A stretch of 18,577 nt of DNA from Gammaproteobacteria bacterium (GTDB taxonomy: Bacteria; Pseudomonadota; Gammaproteobacteria; Steroidobacterales; GCA-2729495): assembly GCA_030429685.1 (NCBI GenBank), contig JAUIEY010000015.1:1-18577 (forward strand), given 5' to 3'. Positions 1 through 6,444 of this stretch are shown here, in pieces. Numbering within the stretch: the first letter of the stretch is position 1; each line of letters starts with the position of its first letter. The translations under genes and the position numbers were made by a program. The notes beneath the pieces were generated by a model, which had not been told where the DNA came from, did no database searches, and saw nothing but the letters and a program-made list of their open reading frames with translations.

Positions 1-1
1 C

Positions 2-166
2 CTCGCCATCGGGCTGATGGTCTTTTTTGCCTTCTGCCTGCAATGCATGGCAACGGTTGCAATCATGCGGCGCGAGACCAATGGCTGGAAATGGCCGATA
101 GCGGCCTGGGTTTACATGACGTCACTGGGGTATCTGGGTGCCCTGCTGGCCTATCAACTTATCTAG
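2..166 (+). CDS. feoB: Ferrous iron transporter FeoB, C-terminal end (partial)
   Basis: The window opens inside a reading frame whose last 54 residues match the conserved C-terminal membrane end of FeoB, the inner-membrane Fe(II) transporter driven by an N-terminal G domain (not present here). Visible hallmarks are the helix with LQCMATVA, followed by RRETNGWKWP and a final hydrophobic helix with YLGALLAYQ; these are typical of the last two membrane segments of the family. The stop TAG is at 164-166. The small Cys-rich protein starting 14 bases downstream is the usual companion of FeoB and supports the call. The 5' part lies outside the window, so domain completeness cannot be judged. Confidence 0.88.
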   Translation, partial: LAIGLMVFFAFCLQCMATVAIMRRETNGWKWPIAAWVYMTSLGYLGALLAYQLI

Positions 167-179
167 GCCGTGGCCGAGC

Positions 180-359
180 ATGGATGAAAACACCCAACAA
201 CTGCTGGCTCTGGCACTGGTTGCCCTGATCGTGGTTGCGGAATTTTTACGCCGCCGGCGCAAACGAAGCAAGGGCAACAGCGGCTGCGACGGCTGCGATA
301 ACGCCGCTAAAACCAGCGCTAAAAAAACGGCGCCGCTAAAGTTCTACCGGCGGCGCTGA
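180..359 (+). CDS. FeoB-associated Cys-rich membrane protein
   Basis: A 59-residue protein starting at the ATG of MDENTQQLL, 13 bases after the feoB stop. It has one N-terminal membrane helix (about residues 8-23, LALALVALIVVAEF), then a strongly basic stretch (RRRRKRSK) that should face the cytoplasm, then GCDGCD and a Lys/Ala-rich tail. This architecture fits the small FeoB-associated Cys-rich proteins found after feoB in many bacteria; they are thought to assist iron uptake, but their exact role is not settled. The two cysteines, spaced CxxC, could bind metal (inference). A longer reading from 138 would overlap the feoB end and lacks family support, so the start at 180 is preferred. It is probably co-transcribed with feoB. 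Confidence 0.75.
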   Translation: MDENTQQLLALALVALIVVAEFLRRRRKRSKGNSGCDGCDNAAKTSAKKTAPLKFYRRR

Positions 360-369
360 CTCGCGCTTA

Positions 370-546
370 TCAGCCTTTGCTGCCGCCCGGTCCCAGCAGG
401 TACCAGGCGATTAAGCCGATTACCGGCAGCACCAGCACAACCAGGATCCAGATGATTTTGTTGAGCATGTCAGCACCGCTTTGGGCGATTTTGACGATAG
501 CGTAAATATCGAGAACAAGTATGACGAGCGCGGCTATGGATTCCAT
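370..546 (-). CDS. Small two-helix membrane protein (PLDc_N-like)
   Basis: A 58-residue protein starting MESIAALV. Two hydrophobic segments are visible, at about residues 3-20 and 28-51, the second containing WILVVLVLPVIGLIAWYLLGP. The proline-glycine pattern followed by a short polar tail fits the phospholipase D nuclease N-terminal (PLDc_N) membrane module, which often stands alone as a small protein of unknown function. The ATG at 546 is preferred over a longer reading from 576 because a GGGGGATC stretch lies just upstream and the family begins near the first helix. It is convergent with the feoB-linked gene (10 bases between stops) and lies 62 bases downstream of fadD on the same strand, so it may be read from the fadD transcript. 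Function unknown. Confidence 0.65.
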   Translation of the reverse strand: MESIAALVILVLDIYAIVKIAQSGADMLNKIIWILVVLVLPVIGLIAWYLLGPGGSKG

Positions 547-608
547 GGCGTTGATCCCCCGTGTAAATGTGCGCAATCAGGATAGCAGATTGCCGCGCCG
601 GCTATTGC

Positions 609-2252
609 CTAAACCGGGCGGTCGCGCAGCTCACGGCGCAGCAGCTTGCCCACCGCGGATTTTGGCACTTCGTCAATGAATACTATATCGCGCGGGATCT
701 TGTAGGCTGTCAGGCGATTACGGCACCAGGCTTCCACGGCTGCAGCCTGCAATGACGGCTCCTCCTTTACAACGAACAAGCGCACCGCCTCACCGGTTTT
801 GTCATCCGGCACGCCTATGCAGGCACATTCCAGCACACCCGGCATAGCGGCGACCTCGGCTTCAATTTCATTCGGGTAGACGTTAAAGCCTGACACCAGA
901 ATCATGTCTTTCTTGCGGTCAACAATGCGGAAATAGCCGAGTTCATCCATGGTGGCGATATCGCCGGTGCGGAAAAAACCGTCATCGGTCATCACTTCGG
1001 CCGTGGCCTCGGGCCGCTGCCAGTAGCCCGGCATGACCTGCGGGCCGCGGGCACACAGTTCGCCCGGTTCGCCCGGGGCGACATCGTTACCCTGCTCATC
1101 GCGCAGCACGATGTCAGTATCCGGAAACGGCAGGCCAATGCTGCCGCGAAATGTATCGTCACCGATAACATTCAGGGTCAGCACCGGTGAAGTCTCCGAC
1201 AAGCCATAGCCCTGGTTGATGTGCCGTCCGGTGACTGCTTTCCAGCGGTTTGAAACCGCCTCCTGCACCGCCATGCCGCCGCCTACCACCACATCCAGAC
1301 CCGAAAAATCCAGTTCATCGAAACCCGGTGTATGCAGCAGACCATTCAGCAAAGTATTTACAGCCGTAAAAGTCGTGACGCGCCATTTCGACCACTCCGC
1401 CACAAAGGCCGGCAGATCTCGCGGATTGGTAATCAATACGTTGACTGCGCCCAGATGGAAATAGCTCAGCAGGTTCACCATCAACGCAAATATGTGGTAC
1501 AGCGGCAGCGCCGTCATGATCACCTCGTCGGGGCGATTCAATACAGCACCTGCGAATGCCTTGTATTGCATGATGTTGGCGACCATGTTCCGGTGCGTCA
1601 GCATGGCGCCTTTGGACAGCCCTGTAGTTCCGCCGGTGTACTGCAGAAACGCGAGGTCGTCCGGGCTGATTGCAGGCGGCTGCAGCCGCAGGCCCTGTCC
1701 TGCCTGCAGTGCATCGGCAAATTGCGTTGCGCCGGCGAACGCCGCGTGCACCGGCGGCGACTCAATGGGCAGGCCGGTCAGGTCGCCGAGGCCGGCAACG
1801 ATGACATTTTTTACCGGCGTATCAGCAATTATCTCCGCCAGCGCGCCGGTTGCGCCCGCAAAAATGACTATGGTTTCGGCGCCGGAATCGACCAGCTGAT
1901 GCTGCAACTCCCGCGGCGTATACAGCGGATTGACGTTAACCTGTATGGCACCGATACGCTGCACGCCGAAGCAGGCAACCGGAAACGCGAGTATATTCGG
2001 CAGCATTATTGCCACCCTGTCACCCTGCCGGATACCGGCGTGTTGCAGCCAGGCGGCAAATTGCTCCGCCAACTCGCCTACCTGACGGTATGACAGTGTC
2101 GCGCCGAAATTAGAGTAGGCAGTGCGCTCACCGAAACGCTCACAGGCTTCGCCTATCATGGCGACAATATTGGGGTAGGCATCCACGTCAGCAGTTGCCG
2201 CAGCATCGGCAGCGTACTGATCCAGCCAGGGCCTGTCCAAAGACTTGCTCAT
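609..2252 (-). CDS. fadD: Long-chain fatty-acid-CoA ligase (FadD type)
   Basis: A 547-residue member of the adenylate-forming (ANL) superfamily. It activates a fatty acid with ATP to an acyl-AMP and then transfers it to CoA, at the inner face of the membrane. The P-loop YTGGTTGLSKG lies at about 205-215, YGLSET at 349-354, the TGD motif at 429-431, and the FadD signature DRKKDMILVSGFNVYPNEIE at 445-464. The C-terminal lysine of PKSAVGKLLRREL (K536) is in place for adenylation. The length is close to E. coli FadD (561). The start is the ATG of MSKSLDRPW; the frame is open for a further 173 codons upstream, but that part overlaps the divergent SDR gene and has no similarity I recognise. Chain length is not decided by the sequence; short- or medium-chain acids are possible. 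Confidence 0.9.
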   Translation of the reverse strand: MSKSLDRPWLDQYAADAAATADVDAYPNIVAMIGEACERFGERTAYSNFGATLSYRQVGELAEQFAAWLQHAGIRQGDRVAIMLPNILAFPVACFGVQRIGAIQVNVNPLYTPRELQHQLVDSGAETIVIFAGATGALAEIIADTPVKNVIVAGLGDLTGLPIESPPVHAAFAGATQFADALQAGQGLRLQPPAISPDDLAFLQYTGGTTGLSKGAMLTHRNMVANIMQYKAFAGAVLNRPDEVIMTALPLYHIFALMVNLLSYFHLGAVNVLITNPRDLPAFVAEWSKWRVTTFTAVNTLLNGLLHTPGFDELDFSGLDVVVGGGMAVQEAVSNRWKAVTGRHINQGYGLSETSPVLTLNVIGDDTFRGSIGLPFPDTDIVLRDEQGNDVAPGEPGELCARGPQVMPGYWQRPEATAEVMTDDGFFRTGDIATMDELGYFRIVDRKKDMILVSGFNVYPNEIEAEVAAMPGVLECACIGVPDDKTGEAVRLFVVKEEPSLQAAAVEAWCRNRLTAYKIPRDIVFIDEVPKSAVGKLLRRELRDRPV

Positions 2253-2300
2253 GCGTAATAGAATGCAACAATCCGCAGGCGCGGTAAAAGGAAACTCGGC
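2253..2300. promoter_or_regulatory. Divergent fadD / SDR intergenic region
   Basis: Only 48 bases separate the two divergent start codons, so promoters for both genes must overlap here or extend into the genes. On the plus strand TTGCTC (2245-2250) and AACAAT (2267-2272) lie 16 bases apart, a weak sigma-70-like pair. AAAAGGAAA just upstream of the SDR ATG is a good ribosome binding site. No clear FadR- or PsrA-type palindrome was seen. The promoter assignment is inference. Confidence 0.3.
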
Positions 2301-3077
2301 ATGAGCAGTAATCCTTTCAATCTCAACGGCAAAATTGCTTTGGTCAGCGGCGCCAGCCGCGGCATCGGCCGGGCCATTGCCGAAACGCTGGCCGCGCAAG
2401 GCGCGCATGTCATCATTAGCAGCCGGCGGGCCGCAAGCTGCGCCGCGGTCGCCGCAGAGATCCGCGCCGCGGGAGGCAGCGCCGAATCGCTGGCCTGCCA
2501 TGCGGGCGAGCTGAACGATATCAATGCACTGTTCGGGCGCATTGAATCCGACCATGGCCACCTGGACATACTCGTGAACAACGCCGCTACCAATCCCTGG
2601 TACGGTCACATCCTTGATACGGATCCGGCTGCCTTCCAGAAAACCGTGGACGTCAATCTGCGCGGCTATTTTTTCATGTCCGTCGCGGCAGGCCGCATGA
2701 TGCGCGCGGGTGGCGGCGGCGCCATCGTCAACACGGCCTCTGTAAACGCCATACAACCGGGCAACCTCCAAGGCATTTATTCAATCACCAAGGCCGCGGT
2801 GGTGAATATGACCAAGGCTTTCGCGCAGGAATGTGGCGAATTCAATATTCGCTGCAACGCCCTGCTGCCCGGATTGACCAAAACCAAACTCGCCGGCGCT
2901 CTGTTCGACAATGAAGAAGTCTATCAACGCGTGATCAGCAAAATCCCGCTCGGCCGACATGGCGAACCGGAGGATATGGCAGGCGCTGTGCTGCTACTGG
3001 TGTCTGATGCCGGCAGCTACATCAACGGTGCAGCTATCGTGGTGGACGGCGGCCTCAGCATTGCGTCGGCTTTGTAG
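2301..3077 (+). CDS. SDR family NAD(P)-dependent oxidoreductase
   Basis: A 258-residue classical short-chain dehydrogenase/reductase. The cofactor motif GASRGIG is at 17-23, NNAA at 93-96, the structural Asn at 119 (VNL), and the catalytic Ser147, Tyr160 and Lys164 (YSITK) are all present. IPLGRHGEPEDMA and the C-terminal VVDGG segment are also standard. The SRR after the second strand (41-43) suggests NADP(H) rather than NAD(H), since basic residues there usually bind the 2'-phosphate. The substrate is not evident. Its divergent position beside an acyl-CoA ligase suggests a ketone, hydroxy-acid or acyl-CoA substrate, as in DHRS4-like enzymes (inference). The start has a strong AAGGAAA ribosome binding site. 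A small GNAT gene follows 37 bases later. Confidence 0.88.
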   Translation: MSSNPFNLNGKIALVSGASRGIGRAIAETLAAQGAHVIISSRRAASCAAVAAEIRAAGGSAESLACHAGELNDINALFGRIESDHGHLDILVNNAATNPWYGHILDTDPAAFQKTVDVNLRGYFFMSVAAGRMMRAGGGGAIVNTASVNAIQPGNLQGIYSITKAAVVNMTKAFAQECGEFNIRCNALLPGLTKTKLAGALFDNEEVYQRVISKIPLGRHGEPEDMAGAVLLLVSDAGSYINGAAIVVDGGLSIASAL

Positions 3078-3114
3078 CTAGAATTCAATTACAAAATTTT
3101 CGCTTAAATAACTG

Positions 3115-3429
3115 ATGGATTTGCAGACCGTGAAACCCGAACCGAAAATTCAACTGGAGCAAACTGCCCATGCGGGCCGCTACTTTATTCCGCCGGAGGA
3201 GCCGGGCGATGAAATTGCCGAACTCAATTTCTCGCAGCCGGACGCGACCACCATCAGCGCGGATCGCACCTATGTGCCGGAGCGCTATCGCGGTCAGGGA
3301 ATTGCCGGGCTGCTGGTCGAAAGGCTGGTGGCCGACGCGCGCCGCATGGGCCGCAAAATTGTTCCGGCCTGCTCGTACGTCAGCAAGGCCTTCGACAGGC
3401 ATCCGGAATGGTCCGACGTAAGAAAATAA
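3115..3429 (+). CDS. Small GNAT-family N-acetyltransferase
   Basis: A 104-residue protein with the acetyl-CoA binding signature of GNAT enzymes: TYVPERYRGQGIAGLLVERL (about 52-71, with RGQGIA as the pyrophosphate-binding loop), followed by GRKIVPACSYV and a C-terminal HPEW. This is the short single-domain type (COG2388-like, near YjdJ/YidJ-type predicted acetyltransferases), whose substrates are mostly unknown. The ATG at 3115 has no good ribosome binding site; an in-frame GTG five codons later is an alternative. It follows the SDR gene on the same strand and ends 2 bases before the 3' end of a convergent tRNA-Ser gene, which leaves no room for a separate terminator. Confidence 0.8.
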   Translation: MDLQTVKPEPKIQLEQTAHAGRYFIPPEEPGDEIAELNFSQPDATTISADRTYVPERYRGQGIAGLLVERLVADARRMGRKIVPACSYVSKAFDRHPEWSDVRK

Positions 3430-3430
3430 A

Positions 3431-3521
<91 letters not shown>

Positions 3522-3523
3522 GA

Positions 3524-3537
3524 CCCGCACATGCGGG
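3524..3537 (-). other. Hairpin-forming palindrome at the tRNA-Ser 5' leader
   Basis: CCCGCA-CA-TGCGGG is a 14-base inverted repeat ending 2 bases before the mature tRNA 5' end. The TATAAT box at 3543-3548 would start transcription near 3536, so the repeat would be almost exactly the 5' leader removed by RNase P. As RNA the loop is very tight (2 bases), so the outer pairs are the credible part. Confidence 0.5.
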
Positions 3538-3542
3538 CCGCG

Positions 3543-3548
3543 ATTATA
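3543..3548 (-). promoter_or_regulatory. Putative tRNA-Ser -10 box (TATAAT)
   Basis: On the minus strand this is a perfect TATAAT, 21 bases upstream of the mature tRNA. It is followed by a GC-rich discriminator (CGCGGC), which is typical of stable-RNA promoters under stringent control. The -35 region about 17 bases further upstream is weak (TCCGAA). The placement fits a tRNA promoter well; growth-rate control is inference from the discriminator. Confidence 0.6.
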
Positions 3549-3664
3549 GCGGATGCAAACCGCAGTTCGGACAGCATTTTCGGTGAACTCCTGACCACTG
3601 GCCTCGCTAAGCGAAAGCCGCCATTATTCTGAGCGATTCTGAGCCACCGCGACCGGATAGACGC

Positions 3665-4267
3665 ATGACTGACAGCAGTACCACCGTTGCAGCCCCCGAG
3701 CCGGGGATGACCGATAAACTTGTTCGTTACAGCCTGTTTTTTGTTGTCATGCTGCTCTACACGCTGCCTCTGCCCCTGCCCTGGCTGGGCTGGGACGGCT
3801 GGAAGATCATGGCGCCGGCATTCATGGATCACCCGATATTCCTGCTGGCGGTGCATGAGTTCTCGGGTTTCCTGTTTTTCGGCCATACCCTGTTCAGCAA
3901 TATCTGGGCGATGCGGGTACGCATGGTCGGCGACCGGGAGACCGGCGTGATGGCCCGTGCCATGCTGCGGGTTATGGCACTGAGCATCACCATGCCAACC
4001 TCCATCCTGACGCCGCTGTTCGGCGTGATGCTGCTCAATGGCTATTTCGGCGGCTTCGAGAACGCACCCTGGGCGCTGCATGCCTATGTGGCATTCTGGA
4101 TCATGGCAGCACTGCAGCTGGTGCCGGATATCATTCGCTACGCCGTCGACACCCACAAGGCAGACCCGAAACGTGACGTGCGCGGCGCCGCCCTGCGAGG
4201 GATAGGCTCAACCTTCCTGACCTTCTACATCATCTGGTGCATGGTCACGAAAACCACCGCTTTCTGA
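3665..4267 (+). CDS. Predicted integral membrane protein (DUF2269-like)
   Basis: A 200-residue protein with about five membrane segments: roughly 20-41, 57-80, 99-125, 137-158 and 178-196. A membrane-embedded histidine pattern HEFSGFLFFGH (64-74) followed by WAMRVRM, and a later helix with TMPTSILTPLFGVMLLNG, resemble the DUF2269 family, whose function is unknown; I am not certain of the family. Histidines in the helices could bind haem or metal, but nothing shows that directly. GGATAGACGC precedes the ATG as a modest ribosome binding site; a second ATG at 3707 (MTDKLV) is possible. It diverges from the tRNA and is followed by a 256-base structured gap before mltF, so it is probably a single-gene unit. 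Confidence 0.7.
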   Translation: MTDSSTTVAAPEPGMTDKLVRYSLFFVVMLLYTLPLPLPWLGWDGWKIMAPAFMDHPIFLLAVHEFSGFLFFGHTLFSNIWAMRVRMVGDRETGVMARAMLRVMALSITMPTSILTPLFGVMLLNGYFGGFENAPWALHAYVAFWIMAALQLVPDIIRYAVDTHKADPKRDVRGAALRGIGSTFLTFYIIWCMVTKTTAF

Positions 4268-4270
4268 TTG

Positions 4271-4331
4271 ATTCCGCGGCAACAGACCCAGTCGGGTGCG
4301 CACCGCTCTGCGCACTTCCCGCCGCAGGAAT
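4271..4331 (+). terminator. Structured 3' region after the membrane protein gene (possible terminator)
   Basis: A nested inverted repeat follows the stop codon. The outer arms are ATTCCGCGGC (4271-4280) and GCCGC-A-GGAAT (4321-4331), with one bulged base. Inside, GTGCGCA (4296-4302) and TGCGCAC (4309-4315) form a 7-bp hairpin with a 6-base loop. A short TTTT run (4331-4334) begins at the outer stem. The tail is weaker than in a classic rho-independent terminator, so this may be a weak terminator or another RNA structure. Confidence 0.4.
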
Positions 4332-4427
4332 TTTCCGGATTAAGTTAAATAGTTTATCGTAAATTATTGTTTATAAAGGAACTTACATAAGAACTGTCGG
4401 AATCTTTGGCGGCAGCCACGTAGCCTT

Positions 4428-4440
4428 GGCAGGGACTGCC
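4428..4440 (+). other. Short hairpin in the mltF upstream region
   Basis: GGCAG-GGA-CTGCC is a 5-bp inverted repeat with a 3-base loop. It lies just before TAAAAT (4444-4449), which could be a -10 box although no good -35 stands at the right distance. Another AT-rich -10 candidate, TATAAA, is at 4372-4377. The mltF promoter therefore remains unassigned. Confidence 0.35.
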
Positions 4441-4469
4441 GTGTAAAATTGGCCTCAATAATAACGAGA

Positions 4470-4515
4470 AATGCCGCTCGCCTGTTCCTGAGTTTTGGAA
4501 ACCGGCAGCGGCATT
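4470..4515 (+). other. Long hairpin immediately upstream of the mltF start
   Basis: AATGCCGCT (4470-4478) and AGCGGCATT (4507-4515) are perfect 9-base inverted repeats. Inside them GCC/GGC (4480-4482/4504-4506) and TTCC/GGAA (4485-4488/4497-4500) extend the stem with small internal loops and an 8-base apical loop. The structure ends 8 bases before the mltF ATG, where a ribosome binding site would be expected; none is visible. It could control translation or be part of a leader RNA (inference). Confidence 0.5.
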
Positions 4516-4523
4516 ATCTGTAT

Positions 4524-5966
4524 ATGAAAAGAGCAACCATTGTGTTGCTTGCGCTGGTTCTGAGCACATGCTCACGATCACCGAGCACACTGGAGGAAGT
4601 ACTGGAGACGGGTCAGTTGCGGGTTATTACCCGGAACAGCCCGACTACGTTCTATCGGGGCCCTCTCGGTTACGAAGGCCCTGAATATGAGCGTGTGGAA
4701 GCCTTCCGCGCTCATCTGGAAGAACGCTACGAGCGCAGTATCCGGATTGACTATCAATTTGCCGACAGCCTGGCGGAAATTTTTACTGCGCTGGAAAGCG
4801 GCACGGCGCATATCGCCGCTGCCAGTCTGACGGTCACACCCGCCAGGCAGGAGCGGGTGAATTTCGGCCCTGCCTATCAGCAGGTCTCCCAGTATCTGGT
4901 CTACAAGCTCAACACAGGGCGGCCACGCAGTCTGGACGCCTTGCAGGGCAAGCGCCTGGAGATCATGGCATCCAGCAGTTTCGCCGAGACGCTGCACGGG
5001 CTGCGTGCTGAGCATCCGCAACTGGCATGGTCGGAAAACCCTTACGCGGAACCCTCTGATCTGCTGCAGGACGTGCACGATCAGACACTCGATTACACCG
5101 TGGTCGACAGCAACGACTACTACGTGCATCGCTACTACATGCCGGATTTGCGTAAGGCCATGCGGCTGAAAAAAGACGACCAGCTAGCCTGGGCTTTTGG
5201 CCGCGACACAGACTTTTTGCGCCGCGAGGCTGAGGACTTTTTTGCCAAAGCCAAACTAAACGGCTTGCTGGCGCAGATCGAAGAACGCTATTACGGCCAC
5301 ACCGACCGCTTCGACTACGTCGGTACGCGCACCTTCAAACGCCACGTGCGCTCGCGACTGCCGGACTATCTGCAGATGTTCCTGACCGCGAGTCAGCAAA
5401 CCGGCGTAGACTGGCGCCTGCTGGCCGCAATCGGCTATCAGGAATCGCACTGGGATCCGCAGGCAGTTTCGCCCACCGGTGTCCGGGGCCTGATGATGCT
5501 GACCCGTTCCACCGCCGGCCGCATGGGCGTGGAAAATCGCCGCGATGCCGCCCAGAGCATCAGCGCAGGCTCACGCTATTTTCTTAATATATACAATCGC
5601 CTGGATGATGTTCCTGAACCTGACCGGATCTGGTTTGCGCTGGCTGCCTATAACGTTGGCTACGGCCACCTGCAGGATGCCCGCCGGCTGGCGCGAATGA
5701 ATGATCTGGATCCGGATCGCTGGCTGGTAATCCAGGAAATGCTGCCGCTGCTCACCCAGAAGGAATGGTACAGCCAGGTACCGCATGGCTATGCCCGCGG
5801 CTGGGAACCTGTCGGCTACGTGGACAACGTGCGCACCTACTTTGAAATCCTGAACTGGCTGAGTAGCGAGGCAGAACGCACTCAACCGGCGTTGCCGGAC
5901 GCTTATCCGGATGATACGGCGCCGCTGCAAACCGCAGCTGTCGGCAGCGAGACCAGTTCCACCTGA
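4524..5966 (+). CDS. mltF: Membrane-bound lytic murein transglycosylase F (MltF)
   Basis: A 480-residue two-domain protein. It cuts peptidoglycan between MurNAc and GlcNAc with formation of 1,6-anhydroMurNAc, at the periplasmic face of the outer membrane. Residues 1-16 are a lipoprotein-like signal (LALVLSTC); Thr at the -1 position of the lipobox is unusual. Residues about 25-265 are a solute-binding-like (SBP_bac_3) domain starting LRVITRNSP and ending RTFKRHVRS. The SLT domain follows, with catalytic Glu307 in ESHWDP, then PTGVRGLMMLT, AAYNVGYGH and WYSQVPHGYARGWEPV. The start at MKRAT fits the family; an open stretch of 25 codons upstream (TTG start) would put the signal peptide too far inside and includes the upstream hairpin. 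It is convergent with tadA, 10 bases apart. Confidence 0.94.
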   Translation: MKRATIVLLALVLSTCSRSPSTLEEVLETGQLRVITRNSPTTFYRGPLGYEGPEYERVEAFRAHLEERYERSIRIDYQFADSLAEIFTALESGTAHIAAASLTVTPARQERVNFGPAYQQVSQYLVYKLNTGRPRSLDALQGKRLEIMASSSFAETLHGLRAEHPQLAWSENPYAEPSDLLQDVHDQTLDYTVVDSNDYYVHRYYMPDLRKAMRLKKDDQLAWAFGRDTDFLRREAEDFFAKAKLNGLLAQIEERYYGHTDRFDYVGTRTFKRHVRSRLPDYLQMFLTASQQTGVDWRLLAAIGYQESHWDPQAVSPTGVRGLMMLTRSTAGRMGVENRRDAAQSISAGSRYFLNIYNRLDDVPEPDRIWFALAAYNVGYGHLQDARRLARMNDLDPDRWLVIQEMLPLLTQKEWYSQVPHGYARGWEPVGYVDNVRTYFEILNWLSSEAERTQPALPDAYPDDTAPLQTAAVGSETSST

Positions 5967-5976
5967 CACAGCCCCG

Positions 5977-6444
5977 TCAGCGGCGCGCGCGAAAAAATTC
6001 CTGTAACAGTTCCCTGCTCTCGCCCTCGAGAACTCCGCCGGTGACCTCAAGGCGATGATTGAGCTTTGCGGATGCCGCAATATCGTAGACGCTACCCGCT
6101 GCGCCACTGCGCGGATCGGCACAGCCATAGACTAGCCTTGCCACGCGCGCATGCACCATGGCACCGGCACACATCGGACAAGGCTCCAGCGTCACGTACA
6201 GGGTGGTTTCCGGCAGCCGGTAATTGCCCAGCAATCGGGCGGCTTCGCGCAAGGCTTCAATTTCTGCATGAGCTGTCGGATCGGTCTCGGAAATGGGTGC
6301 GTTGCTGCCACGGCCGATAATCTGCCCGTCATGCACCACCACGGCACCAACCGGCACCTCGCCGGCCTCTTCGGCCTGACGGGCGAGCTGCAGCGCCTGC
6401 GCCATGAAATCTGCGTCGCCCACTAGCCCCTCTGCTATTCCCAT
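5977..6444 (-). CDS. tadA: tRNA adenosine(34) deaminase TadA
   Basis: A 155-residue zinc-dependent deaminase of the cytidine-deaminase fold that converts A34 to inosine in tRNA-Arg(ACG) in the cytoplasm. The zinc and catalytic motif HAE is at 59-61 and PCPMC at 88-92; VPVGAVVV, the N-terminal strand of the family, is intact. The length is near the usual. The ATG at 6444 lies inside the guaA end (10-base overlap), which suggests translational coupling. An in-frame GTG at 6423 (residue 8), preceded by AGAGGGG after the guaA stop, is a credible alternative start and would give 148 residues. It is the last gene of the guaB-guaA-tadA unit; purine synthesis and tRNA editing are not directly linked, but the genes are tightly packed. 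Confidence 0.95.
   Translation of the reverse strand: MGIAEGLVGDADFMAQALQLARQAEEAGEVPVGAVVVHDGQIIGRGSNAPISETDPTAHAEIEALREAARLLGNYRLPETTLYVTLEPCPMCAGAMVHARVARLVYGCADPRSGAAGSVYDIAASAKLNHRLEVTGGVLEGESRELLQEFFRARR

Noticed and set aside
1332..2093. A 253-residue open frame on the plus strand opposite fadD
   Set aside because: It is fully covered by the FadD coding sequence and has no recognisable domain.
2253..2771. Upstream extension of the FadD reading frame to 720 residues
   Set aside because: The added 173 residues overlap the SDR gene in antisense and resemble no ligase N-terminus.
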